64,000 bases of DNA from Botrytis cinerea B05.10. Its lineage: Eukaryota > Ascomycota > Leotiomycetes > Helotiales > Sclerotiniaceae. A program made the translations under genes and the position numbers. Positions 23,800-34,229 of this stretch are shown here, piece by piece (position 1 is the first letter of the stretch; each line of letters starts with the position of its first letter). The stretch is from positions 1,178,001 through 1,242,000 of the forward strand of contig NC_037312.1 of NCBI RefSeq assembly GCF_000143535.2, read 5' to 3'. The notes beneath the pieces are model-generated. The model had not been told where the DNA came from, searched no databases, and saw only the letters and a program-made list of their open reading frames with translations.

Positions 23800-26320
23800 A
23801 TGTCCGGAATTGAGATTGCAGGATTGGTCCTCGGTGGCTTCCCTCTCTTAGTTTCTGCTGCTGAGCACTACAAAGAAGGCTGGGAGCCTTTGATGAGATG
23901 GAAAAGATTTCGCACCGAGTTCCTACGCTTCATCGATGCTATCGATATTGAGAAACAATTGTTCGATCAGATGCTGGAGCGATTTCTTATCTCGGCCGAA
24001 GTTTCCCAGGATGAACTACAACATTTTCTTACGGACCCGAACTACCATGGATGGCACCGAGAAGATTTAGCTATGACCTTGAAGTCGCGCTTAGGTAATT
24101 CCTATGGGGCATTTGTGGGTTCAATCAGGACCATGAATGAACTCATGGCAGAACTGGAAAGCATGTTGTCGTTGAAAGATGGAAAGGTGAGATAAGAAAA
24201 TTATTCCTTTCCCAGAATGGGCAACATTCCAGATTCGCAGACCAGGTGTGAGCTATCAATACTTGATGTGCTCGAAATTCCTTCATTTCTTGTATGGAAG
24301 TTATTGAACGTCCGGGTCGATTTCAATACTCGAGAAGGATTCAACAATTCTAGCGACTTGAATAACATGTTTCGATCGAATTCAGTAAATTGAAAGCCTC
24401 TCATTACCAGGCTTCAATTAAAATCATTGGAACCCCTTTTCACAGAAATTTATACTGATATGACTGCAGTTTGACTGGGCGGATGAGGGAGCCAGTAGCT
24501 GGGACTATCAACTGAAAAGGATTCGGCATAGCTTTAGTAAACGAGGCACGATAACCATCGAGACCCTCGAAAAGCACAATCGGAAACTTCGGGAGCTGCT
24601 CGACTCAACTGACAAACTAGACAGTATGAAGTCCGCCAAGAGAGATACGGCTTTAGCAAATATATTTGGATGCATAAGAAGGCACGCGCAAAGCCTGCAC
24701 ACGGCTCTCAAAGACGGTTGGAACTGTGATTGTCAAGAGCCTCACAAAGTCTCTCTTCGGTTACAGCAACGTACCACGGGAGAATGGTCATCGTTGTTCA
24801 ACCTGTTATTCGAATATCCGAAAGACGTCAAAGGGGTTGCACACGCCCCTCATGAGTGGCGGGAGCTAGTTGTTAGTGCAAAACCAGCCAATACACAAAT
24901 AAATAGCCATGTTGACCATTTTCTGCACCCTTCTGCAGCACTCGTTGGTCGGGAGAAATTGCGGCAAAATTTCGAGCCAAAGTCAACCCCAGAGGTAAAC
25001 ATCACTACTAATCCAATACTTATTCCCATATCTCCTTCTTCCTCTACAGTATCACAATCGAGCTCTCGGGGATCGCCCTCGAGTAATCACTCAACAGCAC
25101 TCGCATCTGTTTCGACAAACGTGATTATAGAGGAAAGTCATGCAAAGTAAGCCATCGCCCCAGTCTCTTTTCTGTAAATACCAGAAGTATCACATTAGTT
25201 TTTATAACAGTGCGCTCTGCTTTTTTAGACAGCACTTTTCTAGTTTTCTCAACTCCCTCAAATCATTCGATTTCTTAAAATTCTCCACACATATGCACTT
25301 TTCCAATGATTTGAATGTTGCAGATTAGTTCTCAACTATTTTGGTTCTTTTGACAAGTTGAGCATTCGACCTGATAACGCGCTTGCTAATATCCGCTCTA
25401 GAAAATGGCTATCAGGAATCAAATCAAAAGTGAGAAAATCCGTCACGATTCATATGCCCCATGAGACTATGAATTCTACGCCACTTGCGCCAGAAATAGA
25501 CCTTTGTGTCCAAACTGGTTCATTCGCCTCACTTTCGATTCCACAAAGTCTCGCAGTCCCAAACGATATCAAAATCAACGACTTGTGCAAAGTTATTTAC
25601 GATTCCAGAGGCACATCTAACTGTTACTTGGGGTACCTGTCCGACGAGCATCAAAATTCCCACGAATTTCGCATCCTTGAAGATAACCCCGTAGCTCGTG
25701 GCCTTTGTGAACAGAATTTCATTAGCCTTGAAACTATTCTTTCAAAGCCCGATAAAGTCTCTCCTCTCAACCGGTATGAGCGATACAAAATTGCATACAT
25801 ACTGGCTTCTTCATTACTACAGCTTCAAAATGCTCCTTGGCTTACTAGCAACCTGCAAAAGCGGCATATCCTCTTTCCATGCGATTGGAACAACCACAAA
25901 ATTCTGATTGACCAGCCACATCTCCCCCACTCCTTTCTCTCCACAAAATCCCAATCAATAATACCAGTACAAACTCCAAACTTTAGCAGTCCTACTACCA
26001 CGGTCAAAAAATCACTCAGTGATCTCGGCATTGTATTACTCGAGCTATGTTTCGGGCAACGCATCGAGGAGCAATCGATCCGGCAAGAATTTCTCGTCGA
26101 TGGCAAAGAGCATGCACGCACGAACTATCTCACTGCTCTAGAGTGGGCCGACGCGGTATATGAACAAGAACCAGCATTGGAACATGTTATCAAATGTTGC
26201 ATGTTTTGTATCTTCGAAGAAAAAGCGAATTGGGATAACCTGAAGTTTACACAAGCTGTGTATGCAAGTGTGGTTGAGCCGTTGGAGAAGATAGTCAATA
26301 GCTGGCCAAATTCATCTTGA
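23800..26320 (+). CDS. DUF7580-type protein (fungal, HeLo/prion-like N-terminus and kinase-like C-terminus)
   Basis: Exons 23800-24186, 24470-25146 and 25324-26320 give 686 residues. The N-terminus (GLVLGGFPLLVSAAEHYKEG, RFRTEFLRFIDAI) and the middle (DWADEGASSWDYQLKRIRHS, LDSTDKLDSMKSA, ALKDGWNCDC) are the standard opening of a large ascomycete family. The C-terminal part (RYKIAYILASSLLQLQNAPWL, SDLGIVLLELCFG, ALEHVIKCCM) is the DUF7580 region, which resembles a degenerate protein-kinase fold with no catalytic Lys/Asp that I can find. Members often sit beside NLR-like genes and are suspected of roles in non-self recognition, but no activity is established. A Ser-rich low-complexity linker at about 315-355 joins the halves. 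Intron 1 is unusually long at 283 nt. Confidence 0.78.
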
Positions 26321-26482
26321 GATACGACTGAAGACGCTTTGAAACAACAAATTTATGAGAAATCTCTCGTTTGTTAAGAAACTTAATTTTATATATAATG
26401 CTGCGACACGAGTGAATGTGCGAATGTGAGTGCACAAGCGTATTCTATATAGCTCTCGTAGCTCTGGACCTAGGATGATAGA

Positions 26483-26506
26483 TACAATACAATACAATAC
26501 AATACA
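26483..26506 (+). repeat. TACAA pentanucleotide microsatellite
   Basis: Four full TACAA units plus a partial one, about 160 bp downstream of the DUF7580 stop codon. Confidence 0.9.
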
Positions 26507-26547
26507 TTCAGCGGCAAATTAACTCCATGCTCCTCAAAAGTGATTTA

Positions 26548-26791
26548 GGGTGCGTTCGGATCGATTTCCGATATATTTGACGCATTTGCCATTTTAAATT
26601 TACTAGACTTAATATTTTATTAGCTCTAATATTGCGTTCACTCGGAAAGCTGTTGAAAGATTTCAGTCACATATCAGACCTAATCGATCTAATATATATT
26701 GAGCTCAATATTGCGTTCGGTAAAAACGATATTATCTCTAATACATCATGTCCAATTTCGAAAAGAAGAAGAAAAAGATCCGAACGCACTC
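26548..26791. mobile_element. Tourist-like (PIF/Harbinger-type) MITE, 244 bp
   Basis: The ends are inverted repeats: GGGTGCGTTCGGATC at the left and the complement of GAGTGCGTTCGGATC at the right, 14 of 15 matching. The element is flanked by the direct repeat TTA on both sides (26545-26547 and 26792-26794). A 3-bp TTA/TAA target duplication and GGG-starting ends are the hallmark of Tourist/PIF-Harbinger MITEs. The interior is AT-rich with two additional copies of ATTGCGTTC and no coding capacity, so it would depend on a transposase from elsewhere. Confidence 0.78.
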
Positions 26792-27917
26792 TTATTAGTG
26801 ACTCTCATGCTTTGAAATAGGAAGATATTTATTCTTATACTTTTTAGATTGTATAATAGATTCCACTCATTCTATTATAAAATCTATTATAGAATCTACT
26901 TTTTTCATTACATACTATAGAATCTACCTCCTCGCCATAGCACCTACTCATTCCGTTATCTAATCTTATCAGAAAGAGGATCGCCTTTTGAATTGAGGAG
27001 TTGCTTGATAAATCAGAGGTATATATCACTAGTGGTATGATAGGAGCCTTTTGTTAGGCCTTTAGGTATAATTGATTTGTGATTGTTTCAGTAATTATAC
27101 GAGGCAGAAACAGATTATATGATAATAACTTTAGGAATGTCTATTTGACATATATAGTTATTACTTAGATGACACCTCAATTTTTGAAAGTTCGAATCTG
27201 AAATTTTTATCTTTGATTGTGTACATTCCTGTTAGAGATGCAATGACTAGTATGCCATTATCACAGGAAGCACTTGTATGTGCTTGCTAGGGAGGGGAAA
27301 GCTCCTCCATTTACCCTATGATGCGAGGCAGATCTTCAGATCAATTGTATCTCGCTTTGATCTGAAAATGAAGATCTTCTACCACCTTTAGGCTTAACAC
27401 ACAAAGAGGTTTGCGCTGTTCATAGCGTAAAGCTTTCTATTCGTCTAGCCCAGCTACTCGGTAAAAGGTTTCGGCAAGGATAATGGTCACTAATCAGACA
27501 GTCCTGGAAATCGATTGATCGATTGCAATAGGATAGTGGCGACGTGACTTGCCATTATCGTAATCACTATGTAGAGCTTTGGCCAGTAATACTCTCCTAC
27601 TCCTTTACGCTCTTGCATTCTCCTTGATACGCATGATCACTACTAGATTAGACGTTAGTATCATATAGAGAGAAATATGTCCGTTATAGCATAGCTCTTC
27701 AAAAACTTTGGTATCTCGAGTTCTGGTTATCTCACATAAACAAAGCATCATACATCTTGTGTCCTAAGTCGCCCACTTCCTTTATTGGAGCATACCACCC
27801 GTTCCATATTAGGTCAAACATTAGACCCAACAAAACCGCTGGTATTAGAAAGTCTATAATCGTACGGAGGTTGGTCATATTATTCATTGTACAAGAGAAC
27901 AGCTACTATTGAGAATA
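26792..27917. other. AT-rich intergenic region
   Basis: No gene recognised. Stop codons are dense in all frames, and short inverted AT repeats occur near 26.86-26.94 kb. It may be degenerate repeat DNA but shows no identifiable element ends. Confidence 0.5.
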
Positions 27918-30206
27918 TTAATGGCTTCTGACATTTAGATCTCTAAACTCCCCTCTCAAGGTGTCAATACCATTCTTTCTCACGTCCTGCACCAACTCGA
28001 AAACTTTAGGCGCGATGACCTTCTCATCGAACCCAAAATATTTGTACGCGTCCGCCCCAGGTAGCGAGTGTCCAAATGAAGACATCGAATAGCCAGAATC
28101 AGCATACCTCTCCCAGCCATTGACAGCATAAGCTTCAATCACAACACGTGGTGCCTGGCTTCTGTACCGTAAGACTTGCCGCTTGTAACTTAAGGATTGC
28201 TCGTCAAAGAGTCTCTGGCATGGAAAGCTAACGACCCGCACCCTCAAGCCAAACTCACTCTCCAGGAGACTTGCTGTTTTCACTGCGAATACCATTTCGG
28301 CACCGACACCAATCAAGGTCACGTCGGCTTCCTCTTTCTCGATGAAAACGTAGGCACCTTTCTGAACACCCTCGCGTGATGAGTACTGTGGATATTGCTC
28401 GAGGTTCTGTCGCGAGAGGGAGATGATGGTAGGAGTGCTGGTGGCGGCTAGCGCAGCGATATATGCACCAGCCGTCTCCTCACTATCGGCAGGTCGAATG
28501 TATAGAATATTTGGCATGGCGCGATAAAGACTTGCCAGTGCAATGGGCTGGTGCGTCGGCCCATCTTCTCCTGTACCGATGGAATCGTGTGTTGCGATAT
28601 GAATCTGCTGCAGCCCTTGAAGGGCACCCATTCGAATTCCTGGTGCTGCATAGATGTAGAACATGAAGAACGAGGAAGTGACAGGAACGATAGTCCCCTT
28701 GTTAAATGCTGCTAGGCCGTTAGATATCGAAGCCATTGCGTGCTCTCGGATTCCCCAATGAATATATCGTCCGGAATAATCTCCATTAATACCACACGAG
28801 GTCTTCAGACCTGGATGCTGGAAATCCACCTTTCCTTTCCACATCATATTTACGGAAGGTGACAGATCAGCTGTTCCCACCATGAAGCTTTTGATGTTCT
28901 CCGCGAGAGGGTTGCAAACTAGCCCAGAGGACTTTCTCGATGGCGTTGGGCTCGTAGGAAAGTCTGCCTTCGCAGGAATGAACTTCGCCCAATCATCCGT
29001 CAGCTTCCCTGCTACACGAAGCATGAATTCTTCGTATAGTACTGGGTGAGCAGTTGCATATGATTTTAGTAATTGATTCCAGTCGGTCTCGATCTGTCTC
29101 CCTCGCGGCTTCGAGTCCCGGAAAAAGGCATAAACCTCGTCCGATACTTGGAAATGCTTTGTCTCATCCATACCGAACGTCCTCTTGATATTTGCAACAT
29201 CTTCCGCACCAAAAGCAGCCCCATGTGCTTTGGCGTCGCCGGCCGACTGACTGCCAATCCCGATGACCGTCCGAATGTTGATAAAAGTAGGTTTATCCTT
29301 GTTATTTCGTGCTGCCATAAGCGCTCGAACTATTGCCTCGATATCGTAATTGCCATCGTGTACATCAATCACATTCCATCCGCAGGCAATCATCTTAGCG
29401 TTGACATCTTCGTTGTTGCAAAGATCCACAGAGCCATCGCATGTAACCTGATTGTTGTCGTAAATCACTGCCAAATTATTGAGCCTCCAGTGGCCAGCTA
29501 AAGAAATAGCCTCCAACGCAACACCCTCCTGTAGACAAGCATCGCCAATCATACACCAGGTCATGTTATCCACTATTGGGTAATTTGTTTTGTTGTATGT
29601 AGCTGCCAGATGTTTTGTAGCCATTGCTAGCCCAACTGCATTTGCAATTCCTTGACCCAGAGGTCCTGTGGTAACCTCAATCCCATCATGTTCGATTTCT
29701 GGATGACCCGGGCAGATCGAGTCCGTTCTTGCGGAGTGGTAGGATTTTAGTTGTTCGAAAGTCATGTTCTTATATCCGACAAGATGTAGAAAAGTATATT
29801 GGAAGAGACATGTGTGACCTTCCAAAGTCAGTATAGAGAAGTGCTATGATCGTATATTCCTCATCCCCTAAAATTTAAAAACACTCAATAATCGGGATCG
29901 CTGCCTACCGTTGGAGAGAACAAATCGATCTCGATTGAAGAACTTTGGATTCTCTGGGGTATACTTCATTACATATTTCCACAGAGCGACTCCAATTGCT
30001 GCCATTCCCATAGCACTTCCAGGGTGGCCCCCTTTGAATTGTTCACAGAGATCTGCGATGAGACATCTGAAGGTCTTTAAAACATGGCTGTTTAGCTCAG
30101 CTCCTTCAAATTTGACATGGACAAGTTCGTCCGGGACTCCAGAGTTGGGAGAAAGCTGCATCTTGAGATCCGTGGGCGACGGCGTTTCGACTGCTGAGGG
30201 AGCCAT
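27918..30206 (-). CDS. transketolase family, dihydroxyacetone-synthase type
   Basis: Exons 29909-30206 and 27918-29818 give 732 residues. Transketolases move a two-carbon ketol unit between sugar phosphates using thiamine diphosphate; dihydroxyacetone synthases use formaldehyde as acceptor. Visible features are GGHPGSAMG near residue 60, TGPLGQGIANAVG, the ThDP segment GDACLQEG...NNLAVIYDNNQ, the pyrimidine-domain HWGIREHAM and DSIGTGEDGPTHQP. The GDA form of the ThDP motif and the AHGAAFG/KRTFGMD region resemble methylotrophic-yeast dihydroxyacetone synthases more than ordinary TKL. The C-terminus (NVRSH) has no clear PTS1, so peroxisomal targeting is not supported. It is divergent from an SDR gene, with a kinase relic, a sugar transporter and a regulator beyond. 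Confidence 0.88.
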
Positions 30207-30884
30207 GTGATGGAGAATTTCAATCAGAGGAAGTCGGATGTAGCGATTGCTGCAGAGAATGGGTAGGCAAGAAGCAAATATATAAACCTCATCTTAGCTC
30301 TTGTTGCCCGCTCATCGATATCGACCAAATCCCCTTGAAATTGCTTAGAATTGCCCCAATGGGAAAAACAGCTGGGTCAGCCATTTCTGAACGGCCTCCC
30401 GCGATCAGCTCCCGGTTGGTACTCTCTACCAAGTTTCAACTCTGGCGTATCAAGGCTGGTATTGCTCTTTTGCTATAAAAAAAAGTCACTGGCGACGCTA
30501 GAGTTTAACCTGGGGCGGAAGTACAAGGAAGCGCCTTGTCCGCCCAATGCTCCACTTTTCTGGGTGCCTACAGTTTCCTCTTCCGGAAGTCCTTCGACAA
30601 TCAGGTTCTCGCATCGTCTCTAGCTCAATTTTATGAGCGTAAAAGGAAGTCATAGGCATTTTCAAGATCTACTTAACCAAAGTCTCCCTTGAGATTATGT
30701 AGACTTAGCATTCAGTACCCGCTACGTGAGCCACAATTAATTTATTTGAACGCATCTCTAAGAATGGAATTCCCTTGCCATACTTGCTTCTCATCCGCAT
30801 AATCTTCTTTGCTTGGTCTTGAAATAAGATACATCTTCGTTTTACTCCTACTCATATCAAACTCTATAGCATTACTTCTTCAAG
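30207..30884. promoter_or_regulatory. divergent promoter region between transketolase and SDR
   Basis: About 680 bp between two divergent starts, consistent with joint control. No specific regulator site is recognised, and the 90-codon frame inside it has no domain content. Confidence 0.45.
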
Positions 30885-31836
30885 ATGGGCAGTGTAGCTG
30901 AGCCAAATGTTCTCCCCTCTCCGGGGTTAAGACCTACAAATCCCCTCTTCTCCCTTGCAGGACGCACAATAGCCATAACGGGAGCAGGCAGAGGTTTAGG
31001 AATTACACTCGCAGCTGCTGTACTTGAGGCTGGCGGCCATGTAGCATGCATCGATATTCTTCCCTCACCATCTGAACTCGAATGGACATCTCTCCAAACC
31101 ATCGCGAAATCAGCCAATCTCACCGTATCATACCACCAATGCGATATCATCCTCGAAGATGAAATCTCAGCTACTCTAGATCTTATCGCAGATGCCGGCT
31201 CTAAGCTTGGTGCTCCGTTCCAAGGAATCATTGCCTGCGCCGGCATCCAGCAAAAAATCCCGGCAGTGGAATATCCGGTCGATGGCTTCAGACGGGTCAT
31301 GGATGTCAATGTAACCGGGACTTTCTTGACCGTCAAACATTCGGCTAGGATCTTCATGGCCGAGGGGACGAAGGGGAGCGTGGTTATGATTGCATCTATG
31401 TCGGGCCAAGTTGCAAATAGGGTATGAGCTGCTCAATTAGCGACCATCAAGGCATACTAATCACGGTACTGTAGGGTTTGACATGTACTGCATATAACAC
31501 TTCGAAGGCAGCTGTGCAACAGATGTGTAGATCTGTTGCTCAGGAATGGGGTGTTCATGGTATCAGAGTAAACACTCTATCTCCAGGAGTAGGTTTTCTT
31601 ACCCTCTTTCGCATTCATCTCTGACCATGCCTCAGTATATTAGAACAGCGATGACGGACGGGCTTCTCGCTGCCGAGCCAGAGGTGGAGAAGACATGGAT
31701 GGCAGGTGCTTTGTTGGGTCGACTTGGGGTACCTGAGGATTTTAAGGCTCCCGCTGTGTTTTTACTTGCTGATGGTAGCTCATGGATGACTGGTGCAGAT
31801 CTTAGAGTCGACGGGGGACACTGTGCCTCCGCATGA
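30885..31836 (+). CDS. short-chain dehydrogenase/reductase (classical SDR)
   Basis: Exons 30885-31421, 31475-31588 and 31636-31836 give 283 residues, a normal classical SDR length. The Rossmann motif is ITGAGRGLG near residue 31. CAG replaces the usual NAG, a serine-bearing strand (MIASMSGQ) is present, and the catalytic pair is Y-x-x-x-K in AYNTSK. RVNTLSPGYIRT and the C-terminal SSWMTGADLRVDGGH are typical. Relatives in this position of sugar clusters are sorbose, arabinitol or erythritol-type polyol dehydrogenases. The substrate cannot be read from sequence, but the transketolase, kinase relic and sugar transporter around it point to a sugar alcohol or ketose. Confidence 0.92.
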
Positions 31837-32391
31837 TTTTTCTTTGCTATTGGCTGGATTATCAAACTATTTGAATATATAAATTACATTAAAACTGCGT
31901 ATATGGGCAAGAAATTTTGGAAGGTTTTGTGTCAATGTGCATTTCGTAAGCAACAGTAAGAAAATATCAGAAATGAATACGATGGATGTGCAAGCAGCGT
32001 ACAGAGCCCAGGGTATTATTTCATAAACAACCACCGAAGCTCCTCTGAAAGGGCTCTAAGGAGGACTGAAAGTCTGTTGAGACTAGCGAAGGCCTTCATG
32101 GCTGCCATGGTCAGCGATCGAACAGCTACGGCCCTTGTGAGTCCAGTTACTGAGCGCTCTAGCTTTGTGGGGTGGAGCTGCATGAGGCAGTACAAAGGAC
32201 AATCCAACTTTGCCCAGCAGATTACGATGTTGATATCGATGGGACTACTAGGAGCACACATAAACTTTTGAAAAGGGGCGAAGACCTGCTAGTAAAACAC
32301 TGCCTATATTTAAGACCGTAGATATCCAGTCTAGGCCAATTAGCCACGAGTACTGTATGATACGAAGCCGAAACAAATAAAAACCACATTA
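31837..32391. other. intergenic region
   Basis: The 3' flank of the SDR gene and of the convergent kinase relic. Short frames on both strands have no recognisable content. Confidence 0.5.
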
Positions 32392-33285
32392 TCACCCTGA
32401 AAATTCTCGCAACGCTCTTCCGATACCCTGTAAAACACTACATACCCCCACAGCACCAGGATCCGGCACTCCTATTCCAGTTTCCTCGATCTGAAGATTA
32501 TCCTTCCCGACATAACTCGCTCTCCCCAATACAGCATCCAATTTTCTTGTAATATCAGCACCCTTCCTCGTCGCAACCACTGCCGTGCTGAAGTCCAGTT
32601 TTTCAGTATAAGCCTCGATAAACGGGATGAGGGCGTCCATCAATATCCTGTGTCCTTTTCGAGCTGCTGTGTAGCGGCAGAGCTCTGCAAGCGCCTCCAG
32701 TAGTGCGTCTCCCATAATCCGAGATATCCTGATGTTGGATGCTGAATTTGATAAGGTCTTATGAGCTGTGCAAAGAGATGAAAGAGAGTTCGTTAGAGCG
32801 TTGGAAGAAGATTGCATACAGAGCACCGGAGTTACCGGCCATCGAGTTTTCGACAATTGTAGAAATGGAATGGAAGTTAGTCATTAGATTGATGCTAGAG
32901 GAAGATATTTGAGTGGAAAAGGATTGGATGGCTGGTAGATTTAATTCATTAGCGGTAGATATGATAAAACGACTTTGTAAGGTAGAGGTAATAATCATTA
33001 GCATGCCTTCTCAGCCAGTATGAGCATTCACTCAGTAGCGGACGCGGTGGGCATACCCCATGGGAGCATCGAGTGCCTTTAAATCTGTTAGGATCTGTTA
33101 GGATCTGCGAGGCTGATGGTGACGCAAAATTCTGTCCTGCTACGCAGACGTCAAGCATTGCCTCGCCCAGATATCCGGCATGTGCTGGTTCATGGCCCGA
33201 TCCACCACCAGACAGAAGTTTGACTTTCGATTTTGTTTGCTGTCGATACAAGACTTCACCTCGTCAGCTCCAACCTTTGTATATA
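32392..33285 (-). pseudogene. internally deleted dihydroxyacetone kinase (DAK)
   Basis: The functional enzyme phosphorylates dihydroxyacetone (or related ketoses) through a DhaK substrate domain and a DhaL ATP domain. Here a DhaK start survives ([17 protein letters not shown], then [16 protein letters not shown]) and a DhaL end survives (ENSMAGNSGALYAI, then LLEALAELCRYTAARKGHR, LDAVLGRASYVGKDN and VPDPGAVGV). The several hundred residues normally between them, including the catalytic His region, are missing. The upstream part is frameshifted by a 10-bp tandem duplication, and another frame change separates ALYAI from the open C-terminal frame near 32.81 kb. The gene cannot make a kinase. Confidence 0.88.
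33083..33102 (-). repeat. 10-bp tandem duplication causing a frameshift in the DAK relic
   Basis: ATCTGTTAGG occurs twice in a row, followed by ATCTG. On the coding strand the extra copy follows the QIL codons; removing one copy lets the DhaK frame run on into [11 protein letters not shown]. Confidence 0.85.
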
Positions 33286-34229
33286 GGTACGTGGACAAAG
33301 ACGGTCCTTCACCCTTTTCAGGTTCGATTAACCTAAAAGACTGATCAAGTCTAAGGGAGCATTGAAGACCTCTGCTTTATATCATGGTAAAGATAGGAGG
33401 GTTTCGAAAGCGGTACGGACTTATACTGGCCTCAAGCAAAATCTTTACGGAGCCTTCCTGGCGTTATATACGTAGTCATCATCGTGGTGTTACTTTCGGC
33501 GCAGCATGAGATTGGCGCTTAAAACTTCCTAGATTACTAATTCGGAAATTCTATATTGTCTAGTAAGCACACCATCCATAGAGAGTCGAAGTAGAGAAGA
33601 CAAAACAATGCTGAGGCGCTGGTTCGGTTGATCAGTGAACATCAGCACGCGGCTATCTTTCCGTCCCTTCATTTTCCAGTGAAGCAGGTCTTGCGATCTC
33701 GCCCTGTGCCTTGCGCGTGGTGAAGGGTTCCAGGTACATCCGTTCCGAGGGCCGAAACAGGCTTGAATTGAACCCCACCACAATGGGTTAGTTCCATATT
33801 CTGAGCATTACGTCTCACGATCTTGTCCAAACCCATAGCGCCAGCGGTGGTTCCAAGCGGGGGCAACAGGTTGTAGTGGGGCCCTGGATGGCGCGCTCGA
33901 CAGCGGCCATCCTAGTTGTCTGAGTGCCTAAAACTTCCTCTTTAAGATATCTTACACCATCTTGTGACTAGTAAATTTAAATCCTTACTCCCCGCAAAGC
34001 CTTTTACTAGTCTCTCCGGTTTGCAGGCTCGCTCAACATTGGGGAATGGGGCCCCAGGATGCGACCCCACAGTGTTGAAATTTGGCCCTTGGGAGGCGAA
34101 GCTCATTGAGATTACTGTGTATAAGACCTTCCTTCATCCACCGACTTAAGTCTTCAGATTGAATTGGAATACAGGTAATCATTCAATATCTGAAGCTGCT
34201 TTTCTATCTACTCGTTAAGCACAGCGAAG
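33286..34229. other. intergenic region with unassigned minus-strand frames
   Basis: Two overlapping minus-strand frames (33529-33783 and 33669-33866) look faintly protein-like but match nothing I can name. The right end is the promoter of the sugar transporter. Confidence 0.4.

Noticed and set aside
33529..33866. Possible relic of a glycoside hydrolase (text such as SQDLLHWKMKGRKD)
   Set aside because: One short resemblance to GH32-type motifs in a frame with no other matching segments; too weak to call.
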